37,908 nt of DNA from CADEDV01 sp036383515 (GTDB lineage: Bacteria > Bacteroidota > Bacteroidia > Chitinophagales > Chitinophagaceae). Shown piece after piece: positions 32,141-37,908 of this stretch. The stretch is taken from positions 1 to 37,908 of the forward strand of contig DASVOE010000024.1 of assembly GCA_036383515.1 (NCBI GenBank), read 5' to 3'. Below the pieces are notes generated by a model. That model was not told where the DNA came from, did no database searches, and saw only the letters and a list, made by a program, of their open reading frames with translations. The position numbers and the translations under genes are program-made. Each line of letters starts with the position of its first letter. The stretch's first letter is position 1.

Positions 32141-32713
32141 ATGCGACAACTAACACTTTTGCTGCTCTGCAGCACCATCATCCTTAGTTCATGCTGGGAC
32201 TTTGGCAGAAGACCCCCTAAAGCTCCGTATAAAGTATGGGGTTACAAACCTGTTTTTTCGCAGGATCCTTCTTTTCTCGCTATTGTCAATGAAGCACCAC
32301 GACAAATGAAGAACCCAGGAAAGATTTATGTAAAGGATCATTACATTTTTCAAAATGACCTGGGCTATGGCATTCATGTGATGGATAACACTGATCCTGC
32401 CAACCCGCAAAAAGTTAGTTTTATAAGAGTGAATGGTAGTTCTGAAATATCGATCAAAGGAAATTATATGTATGTGAACTCATATACCTCGCTGGTAGTA
32501 CTGGATCTGAGTAACTGGCAACAAGTAACGGAGGTGAAGCGAATTCCCAATGCATTCAGGCAGGGCAGTAGTGCCGGCTATGCATATTATTATTTTATTC
32601 CACCACCGGAGCATGGTGTTTATTTTGAATGCAGCGGTGTATATGCTCCTGGTGCTATACAAACCGGCTGGGTTCGTGATTCGGTCTATAATTCCAATTG
32701 TTATTATCCTTAA
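32141..32713 (+). CDS. LVIVD-repeat lipoprotein, first of a pair
   Basis: A 190-residue lipoprotein: signal peptide ending in the lipobox ILSSC (Cys18). It carries the LVIVD beta-propeller-like repeat pattern, for example YIFQNDLGYGIHVMDNTDPANPQKVSF and GNYMYVNSYTSLVVLDLSN. Only about two repeats fit, so it is too short for a complete propeller. The C-terminal region (HGVYFECSGVYAPG and a Cys/Tyr end) is unlike the repeats. LVIVD proteins are cell-surface or periplasmic in Bacteroidota with no established function. A longer relative starts 9 bp downstream, so the two are co-transcribed and may assemble together. Confidence 0.85.
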   Translation: MRQLTLLLLCSTIILSSCWDFGRRPPKAPYKVWGYKPVFSQDPSFLAIVNEAPRQMKNPGKIYVKDHYIFQNDLGYGIHVMDNTDPANPQKVSFIRVNGSSEISIKGNYMYVNSYTSLVVLDLSNWQQVTEVKRIPNAFRQGSSAGYAYYYFIPPPEHGVYFECSGVYAPGAIQTGWVRDSVYNSNCYYP

Positions 32714-32722
32714 AGAAATTAT

Positions 32723-33463
32723 ATGCGTTTACTATTTGTTCACCTATTGGGGTTTACTTTATTGCTAACCTCCTGCTCGAAAGATGGCGCCAGTACTGCA
32801 GCAGATAATAACAATACCGGGACAGGGGGTTCACTGGCAAGGTTTACTATTGCAGCCAATCATCTTTACCTGGCCGATTACAGTACTATCGAAGTATATG
32901 ACCTGGCTAACCCTGCTGATCCGGTAAAGAAAAATTCAGTGAACGTGGGCTTTACGGTGGAAACGATCTATCCCTATGGCGATAAATTATTTATTGGTTC
33001 AACAGATGGCATGTTTATTTATTCCATCAGCAATCCATCCAGTCCTATGAAAATAGGTGAAGCCCGGCATGTACGCAGTTGCGATCCGGTGGTAGCTAAA
33101 AATAATATGGCGTATGTAACCTTGCGGGGTGGAAGATGTGGCCCGGCTGTAGACGGGCTTTATATTTATGATGTAAGCAATATCAGTTCACCGGCACAAA
33201 AAAGTGTGCTCCCTCTATCAAATCCCGGTGGGCTTGGAATAAAAGATTCAGTAGTTTTTATTTGCAGGAATAATGCCGGGCTGTCGCTGGTGAATGTAAA
33301 AAATCCGACCAATCCCAAATTGATGTACACTATTACGGGAGGAAATTATATGGATGTGATCCCCTACGATAATTTACTGATCTGTTATGTGAGTACAGGG
33401 TTATTGATCTATGATATCAGCAATTTGCAACAGGTAGTGAAGATCGGAACCATCAATTATTAG
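32723..33463 (+). CDS. LVIVD-repeat lipoprotein, second of a pair
   Basis: A 246-residue lipoprotein: signal peptide with lipobox LLTSC (Cys18), then a disordered Asn/Thr/Gly-rich spacer, which suits anchoring at the outer membrane. About five repeats of the LVIVD type follow, each ending in a strand like IEVYDLANPADPVKK, MFIYSISNPSSPMKI, LYIYDVSNISSPAQK, LSLVNVKNPTNPKLM and LLIYDISNLQQVVKI. This is enough for a small beta-propeller. It follows its shorter relative by 9 bp. It converges with a minus-strand gene and no clear terminator lies in the 41-bp gap. Confidence 0.88.
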   Translation: MRLLFVHLLGFTLLLTSCSKDGASTAADNNNTGTGGSLARFTIAANHLYLADYSTIEVYDLANPADPVKKNSVNVGFTVETIYPYGDKLFIGSTDGMFIYSISNPSSPMKIGEARHVRSCDPVVAKNNMAYVTLRGGRCGPAVDGLYIYDVSNISSPAQKSVLPLSNPGGLGIKDSVVFICRNNAGLSLVNVKNPTNPKLMYTITGGNYMDVIPYDNLLICYVSTGLLIYDISNLQQVVKIGTINY

Positions 33464-33504
33464 ATCCTTATTCTTTTTTATAGCAGCGGGCTTCTTGTTT
33501 ACTT

Positions 33505-33942
33505 TCAGGCTGCTGCTGCGAGATTCATAAAGCTTAGTACAACGGTTGTAACATCATTCCGGTAACTGGTGACAGTAACATTGCCGCCGATTTTTTCTGC
33601 CAGCTTTTGTGCTTCTTTTATTTTACAATTAAATGTCTGACCGTAAGGATGAATATTTTCTTTGATGTGCACTAACATTACATTACCATACGCTTTAGCT
33701 GATATCCGGATGCAGCTGTCATTGGTATGATCAATAACGGTATGCAACAGCATGCCTAAAACAGCAGCCAGTTTTTGTTCATCCGCATTCACCAGTATTT
33801 CTGACGGGATCTCGTTGATCAGTATACTGCGATGACGGATAGCTGATGGCATATTGCTAACGGAAAGAAGATTGATCATACCATGCAGACTGGTGCTATT
33901 TTTCGGAACGGTAGGAAGGGTCGGAGTGTAAACACTTTTCAT
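33505..33942 (-). CDS. Degenerate histidine-kinase ATPase-like protein
   Basis: A 145-residue protein that looks like a stand-alone GHKL (HATPase) domain. DEQKLAAVLGMLLHTVIDHT (54-73) aligns with the N-box of histidine kinases, and KLAEKIGGNVTVTSY (113-127) with the G2/G3 end, where KxGG is followed by a strand. The N-box Asn positions read Met64 and Thr68, and no DxGxG motif is seen (VHIKENIHPYG instead). So ATP binding is probably lost. The domain lacks the phosphoacceptor helix and any sensor. Such remnants occur in Bacteroidota and may serve as protein-binding modules, but I cannot name a partner here. Confidence 0.6.
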   Translation of the reverse strand: MKSVYTPTLPTVPKNSTSLHGMINLLSVSNMPSAIRHRSILINEIPSEILVNADEQKLAAVLGMLLHTVIDHTNDSCIRISAKAYGNVMLVHIKENIHPYGQTFNCKIKEAQKLAEKIGGNVTVTSYRNDVTTVVLSFMNLAAAA

Positions 33943-34008
33943 AGCATTTTTTTAAAAATGAACTGATTAAAAGTTTTACAGGAATACGGATTAAAAACGG
34001 GCTTCAGA

Positions 34009-34126
34009 GGATTCAGATCCGGACTTTCAATGGAATTGGGTTTTCGGTTTTCAAAGGATTAGATCTGGACTTTCAATAGATTTGGTTTTTCGGTTTTCAA
34101 AGAATCTGGATTGTGGTTTTCAAGGG
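34009..34126. repeat. Imperfect tandem repeat, unit about 47 bp
   Basis: Two full units, 34009-34055 and 34056-34101, read GGATT-AGATC-GGACTTTCAAT followed by TTGG-TTTTCGGTTTTCAAA. A truncated third unit (34102-34126) keeps the TGGTTTTCAA part. There are no stop-free frames or protein motifs, so it is a non-coding minisatellite-like repeat. Confidence 0.7.
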
Positions 34127-34212
34127 GGTATTGTATTTCTCAACTGCTGATACAAAGAAATACCAGAAACAGGCCAGAAAAAATAGAACCTTATCCCATT
34201 AAACAGTAATAT

Positions 34213-34238
34213 AAAAAAAGAGGATAATGTAGAATCCT
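34213..34238 (-). terminator. Possible terminator for the moaCB operon
   Basis: On the minus strand, AGGAT and ATCCT form a short 5-bp stem followed by C and a T7 run. An overlapping TGTAGA/TCTACA pairing could compete. Weak stem but good T-tract, 78 bp past the moaCB stop. Confidence 0.4.
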
Positions 34239-34315
34239 GTCTACAACAAGGTAATGAGCCTGGTGTTGAGCTATGATTACCAGGACTATCATGTTAATTT
34301 ATACCAGGATTCGGA

Positions 34316-35227
34316 TCAGGTATGCCGGATTCCCTTGGCTACCCTAAATACATGTAGTACATAAGGAAAGAGTGCATCCATTGTTTCTTCCACACCACGG
34401 GGAGAACCGGGCAAGGTAATCACCAATGTATTTTTTATGAAGCCGGCTACTCCGCGGGATAACATGGCGTAAGGCATTCGTTGCTGACCATACTGCCGGG
34501 CGGCTTCCATGATACCGGGAATTTCTCTGTCTATTAATGACTGTAAAGCATCGGGTGTAACATCTCGTGGAGACAGGCCAGTGCCCCCGGTGAAAAGAAT
34601 AAGATCATAACTTTCTTCACTCAGTTGTTTTGCCTTGCTTTGTATAGTATTGAAATCATCCGGGATGATCTCATGTAATGATGCTGCTAAATTATACTGA
34701 CCTAATTTCTCCATGATCTTTTTACCACTGCTGTCCTGCCTGTCGCCTGATGAAACAGCATCTGAACAAACGATAACTGCACATTTCAAACTAGGGATCG
34801 TTTCATCTTTGAAATCCGTTTTACCGCCGGTTTTATTCTCCAGTTTGATGGTTGCAATTTCAACTCCTTTATCCAAAGGCTTCAGCATATCGTATATCGT
34901 CAATGCTGTAATGGCAGCACCATGCATGGCTTCCACTTCCACACCCGTTTTATAAATGGTATGCACTTCTACCGTAATGATGATGCTCATTCCATCAATC
35001 ACATGGTTGATGGTCGCATATTCAACAGGCAGGGGATGACAATCAGGAATTACATCGCTGGTTTTCTTGATAGCCAATAAACCTGCAGCTCTTGAAAATT
35101 CAACTACATCACCTTTGGGAACAGTTTTGTTTTTCACGGCATTAATGGTTTCCTGCCTCGAAACAGAAACGATAGCAGTAGCAATGGCTTTGCGGAGACT
35201 GTTTGTCTTGTGTGTAATATTTACCAT
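34316..35227 (-). CDS. MoaC-MoaB (MogA-like) fusion, molybdenum cofactor biosynthesis
   Basis: A 303-residue fusion of two Moco enzymes. Residues about 1-148 are MoaC, which forms cyclic pyranopterin monophosphate after MoaA action: it has KKTSDVIPDCHPLP (54-67), GVEVEAMHGAAITALTIYD (95-113) and the catalytic-Lys segment NKTGGK (131-136). Residues about 149-303 are a MoaB/MogA domain, which adenylylates molybdopterin: FTGGTGLSPRDVTPDA (212-227) and LPGSPRG (272-278). Both halves keep their key residues. It starts 39 bp after the cytochrome gene in a minus-strand operon with a molybdenum hydroxylase, so it likely supplies cofactor for that enzyme. Other Moco genes (moaA, moeA, mobA) are not in the window. 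Confidence 0.93.
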   Translation of the reverse strand: MVNITHKTNSLRKAIATAIVSVSRQETINAVKNKTVPKGDVVEFSRAAGLLAIKKTSDVIPDCHPLPVEYATINHVIDGMSIIITVEVHTIYKTGVEVEAMHGAAITALTIYDMLKPLDKGVEIATIKLENKTGGKTDFKDETIPSLKCAVIVCSDAVSSGDRQDSSGKKIMEKLGQYNLAASLHEIIPDDFNTIQSKAKQLSEESYDLILFTGGTGLSPRDVTPDALQSLIDREIPGIMEAARQYGQQRMPYAMLSRGVAGFIKNTLVITLPGSPRGVEETMDALFPYVLHVFRVAKGIRHT

Positions 35228-35266
35228 ACTTTTTATTCGCCGGAATACGGATTGTTAATGAAGCTA

Positions 35267-35677
35267 TTATTTGCGCAACGCTTTCACCTGCGCCGTTGTT
35301 ATAATACCCGGCACTTTATTGCCCCAGGTGTTACGAACGTAATTCAGTACATCGGCCACCTGCTCATCACTTAAATAAGGTTGTGTCGGCATGATCGTAT
35401 TATACTTTTTTTTATTGACGATGATCTCGCCACTTTGACCTTCAAGTATAATGGTGATCAATGTCTTTGCTGGTTTCTTTATATAATCTGCTTTGGCAAG
35501 AGGCGGGTCCACATCCGGTGTTCCCATTCCATTTTCCATGTGGCAATTGATACAATACGTTGTATATACTTCTTTACCCCGTTTTATACTTTCAGCGAGC
35601 CGGTCTTCCTTAAAAAAAGAACTGCTGATAACAAAAAGACAGCTCATCGTTAAAATCACTGATAGTATTCGTATCAT
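35267..35677 (-). CDS. Class I c-type cytochrome
   Basis: A 136-residue exported mono-haem cytochrome. A signal peptide (about 1-22) precedes the single haem-binding CINCH motif (Cys42, Cys45, His46), and Met96 in YNTIMPTQ is the likely sixth ligand. YLSDEQVADVLNYVRNTWG is the typical C-terminal helix of the class I fold. It follows the molybdenum hydroxylase gene by 19 bp and precedes moaCB by 39 bp, so it is most likely the electron acceptor for that enzyme, passing electrons to the respiratory chain. Fused or adjacent cytochromes are common with isoquinoline/aldehyde oxidoreductases of the periplasm. Confidence 0.93.
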   Translation of the reverse strand: MIRILSVILTMSCLFVISSSFFKEDRLAESIKRGKEVYTTYCINCHMENGMGTPDVDPPLAKADYIKKPAKTLITIILEGQSGEIIVNKKKYNTIMPTQPYLSDEQVADVLNYVRNTWGNKVPGIITTAQVKALRK

Positions 35678-35696
35678 ACTTTAAAGGGTTCTGTGT

Positions 35697-37862
35697 TTAA
35701 ATTTTATTTATATCAAAAGGAAGTTTACGAATACGTTTGCCGGTAGCAGCAAAGATAGCATTGCATAGTGCAGGTGCAAATGGTGGTAGTCCCGGTTCAC
35801 CAGCACCTTTAATAGTAGGACCTCCATTGGCAAGAATATATACTTCTACTTTTGGCATTTCATTGATGCGTACCAATGGATTATTGTGATAATTGGTTTG
35901 AACAGTTTGTCCTTTGTCAAACGTAATTCCGTTTTTAATAGCCGCTGTCAATGCCATTACCGCTGCACCTTCTACCTGTGCTTTCACGGTATCAGGATTG
36001 ACTACCGTTCCTAAATCAATGACAGCATATATTTTTTCGATCTTTATGCCCGTACCTTTTTTGGAAACTTCTACCACATAACCGGCGTGGCCTGCAAAAA
36101 ATTCATATTGAGCTACGCCCCGGCCACGACCTGCAGGAAGTGGTTTGTCCCAACCTGAAACTTCTTTAAGTTTTTGCAAAATATTTTTTGTACTGGAATC
36201 TTTGGAAAGCATTTCCAAACGAAATGTCATTGGATCTTTCTTTGCTTTGACCGCCATTTCATCAATAAAACATTCATGGGCGAAAGCCAGCGTGGTACTG
36301 GTTACGGCACGCCAGGGAGCTAAGGGTATATGCAAATCCGCATGTACATAATAGTTTTTAATATTAGCAATCTCATATTTCTGTTCGCTGATGCCTTCCG
36401 TCATGCCGCGATCACTCTTAGTTTTATCATAGTTTGTATTTTGATCAAGCGAAGGAGAAATAACCTTGTGTTGAAATGCCAGCGCTTTACCATCTGCAGA
36501 CAATGCACCTTTCATCGCCGAAAAAGTCATTGGGCGGAAAGGCCCCTGTTGTGTATCATCTTCTCTTGTCCAGATTAACTTCACGGGTTTGCCCACCTTT
36601 TTTGTAAGTTGAACAGCTTCATGAATAAAATCCCTGGATAAACGACGCCCGAATCCGCCGCCGCTAAACAGCACATTCAATTTAAAATTTTCTTCAGGAA
36701 TATTATATGCTTTAGGAAATTCATTCCTGATACTACCGGGCACTTGTGTTGACGCCCAGATTTCCAGTCTATTTTCATCGTGCCAACTGGCTACACAATT
36801 CATGGGTTCAATAGGCGAATGCGAAACCATTGGCGTTTCATAAAAAGCCTCCAGTTTTGAAGCAGCTTCCGCATAAGCTTTATCAAAATCGCCCTGGTTG
36901 TGATCAACAACTCCCTCACTTTTTGCCAGGTCACGAAGCTGTTGTTCATAATCTTTTGAATTGAATTTATCATTCCCCTGGTAATCCCATTTTATCATTA
37001 ATGCTTTCCGTCCCTGAAAAGCAGCCCAGTAATTTTCAGCGATCACCGCCACTGCCTCATATTTAAAAGGACCGATTTTTCTTTCACAAGTTTCTACCTG
37101 CAATACACCTTTTACTTTTTTTGCAGCCGTATCATCATAACTAACCAGCTTTGCTCCAAACACAGGGCAATGTTCAACCGATGCATATACCATTCCCGGC
37201 ACAGCTACATCAATTCCGAATATGGCTTTACCAGACGATTTCAGCGGAACATCGGGGCGGGGAATTGATTTTCCTAATAGTTTAAAATCTTTCGGGTCTT
37301 TTAGTTTTGGTTCTTTGGGAACCTCTATTGCAGCGGCAGCTTCTGCCAGGTCACCATAACTAATGCTTTTGCCGGAAGGTTTATGAAAGACAGTTGCATT
37401 CTCTGCATAGCATTCTTCCACCGGCACATTCCATTGCAAACTCGCCGCCTTTAATAACATTTCACGGGCAGCAGCACCAACTTTCCTCAGATCATTATAG
37501 CTGGTGCGTATAGAAGCACTGCCACCGGCAGATTGCCTGTTGCCAAATTGTTTTTCGCCCCCGGTTTGTTTGATGATGATTTTATCCAATGAAACTTCCA
37601 GCTCTTCAGCGATCAGTGCAGGTATAGATTGAAAAGTTCCTTGCCCGATCTCAGGTTTTGTATTAAAGATGGTGATGACACCGGATTTTTCTATAATAAC
37701 AAATGGCGTCAGTTCAAACGAAGCCACCGAGCTACTCAGATTGGCGATCTCGGCAATACCACTATTTCCTTTTACAGAAATGCCTAATACCAAACCTGCA
37801 CCGGTGATGCCGGTAAGCCGGATAAAATTGCGGCGGTTGATAGTTGATGCTGATTTCTGCAT
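35697..37862 (-). CDS. Xanthine dehydrogenase-family molybdopterin-binding subunit (IorB/aldehyde oxidoreductase type), Tat-exported
   Basis: A 721-residue large subunit of a molybdenum hydroxylase. It begins with a twin-arginine signal, INRRNFIRLTGITGAG, so the folded enzyme should be periplasmic. Molybdopterin-domain features include GGGFGRRLSRDF mid-protein, PWRAVTSTTLAFAHECFIDE, and the catalytic Glu in GAGEPGLPP near residue 688. The length and the Tat signal match isoquinoline 1-oxidoreductase beta-type (IorB) proteins rather than cytosolic xanthine dehydrogenase. The [2Fe-2S] subunit such enzymes need is not in the window and may lie just upstream (right of 37862). The substrate, aldehyde or N-heterocycle, cannot be told. 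It leads an operon with cytochrome c and moaCB. Confidence 0.93.
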   Translation of the reverse strand: MQKSASTINRRNFIRLTGITGAGLVLGISVKGNSGIAEIANLSSSVASFELTPFVIIEKSGVITIFNTKPEIGQGTFQSIPALIAEELEVSLDKIIIKQTGGEKQFGNRQSAGGSASIRTSYNDLRKVGAAAREMLLKAASLQWNVPVEECYAENATVFHKPSGKSISYGDLAEAAAAIEVPKEPKLKDPKDFKLLGKSIPRPDVPLKSSGKAIFGIDVAVPGMVYASVEHCPVFGAKLVSYDDTAAKKVKGVLQVETCERKIGPFKYEAVAVIAENYWAAFQGRKALMIKWDYQGNDKFNSKDYEQQLRDLAKSEGVVDHNQGDFDKAYAEAASKLEAFYETPMVSHSPIEPMNCVASWHDENRLEIWASTQVPGSIRNEFPKAYNIPEENFKLNVLFSGGGFGRRLSRDFIHEAVQLTKKVGKPVKLIWTREDDTQQGPFRPMTFSAMKGALSADGKALAFQHKVISPSLDQNTNYDKTKSDRGMTEGISEQKYEIANIKNYYVHADLHIPLAPWRAVTSTTLAFAHECFIDEMAVKAKKDPMTFRLEMLSKDSSTKNILQKLKEVSGWDKPLPAGRGRGVAQYEFFAGHAGYVVEVSKKGTGIKIEKIYAVIDLGTVVNPDTVKAQVEGAAVMALTAAIKNGITFDKGQTVQTNYHNNPLVRINEMPKVEVYILANGGPTIKGAGEPGLPPFAPALCNAIFAATGKRIRKLPFDINKI

Positions 37863-37908
37863 ATCCTGTAGTTGAAAAGTTTAATAATATAAATGAACTA
37901 CTATGGTT

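Larger units (their letters stand above)
33943..34315. other. Gene-free spacer with an imperfect tandem repeat and a weak terminator
   Basis: No ORF of note in this 373-bp stretch between two minus-strand genes. Its left part holds a repeat of about 47 bp in 2.5 copies. Its right part may contain the end of the moaCB transcript. Both are listed separately. Confidence 0.6.

Overview
The window is chromosomal DNA from a member of the Bacteroidota, most likely Chitinophagaceae or a close relative. The evidence is the moderately AT-rich composition, weak Shine-Dalgarno sequences, TAnnTTTG-type -7 boxes, LVIVD-repeat lipoproteins, membrane-anchored AraC regulators, a MoaC-MoaB fusion and an EF-G paralogue. 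No rRNA, tRNA, CRISPR array, transposase or phage gene was seen. The lineage call is an inference from gene content, not from a marker-gene comparison.

Left part (1-12.6 kb) is mostly housekeeping: the 3' part of pnp, then prmA, plsY, an M48 lipoprotein protease, a DUF3052-like protein, a CYTH (class IV adenylate cyclase-like) protein, a Uma2 nuclease-fold protein, dnaG on the minus strand, a secreted Trp/His-rich protein, a small helical protein and a second-type EF-G. Several clean hairpin terminators separate these genes.

Middle part (12.7-29.9 kb) is the most interesting. It holds three paralogous AraC-type regulators, each with about seven predicted membrane helices ahead of the HTH domain and a nearly identical recognition region. 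Copies 1 and 3 are each followed by the same roughly 70-bp element: two GTTCGG-N10-CCGAAC palindromes set 43 bp apart, just upstream of a -7-like box. Copy 1 leads into a DUF4136 lipoprotein. Copy 3 leads into a long efflux operon: a TolC-like protein, a 49-codon micro-ORF, a PepSY-like secreted protein, an HlyD-type adaptor, an HAE1-type RND pump, an outer-membrane beta-barrel protein with a kinase-fold-like N-terminal domain, and a SAM methyltransferase. A strong terminator closes the operon. Between copies 1 and 2 lie a membrane protein, a DUF2147 protein and a UbiA-like membrane protein. My reading is a membrane-sensing envelope-stress or efflux regulon with a shared operator.

Right part (29.9-37.9 kb) contains a small protein with a 36-residue repeat, a small membrane protein overlapping an unusual class III nucleotidyl cyclase, two REP-like palindromes, two LVIVD-repeat lipoproteins, a degenerate histidine-kinase ATPase-like protein and an imperfect tandem repeat. 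It ends with a minus-strand operon for a Tat-exported molybdenum hydroxylase large subunit, a c-type cytochrome and a MoaC-MoaB fusion. That operon makes sense as an enzyme, its electron acceptor and a cofactor-supply protein.
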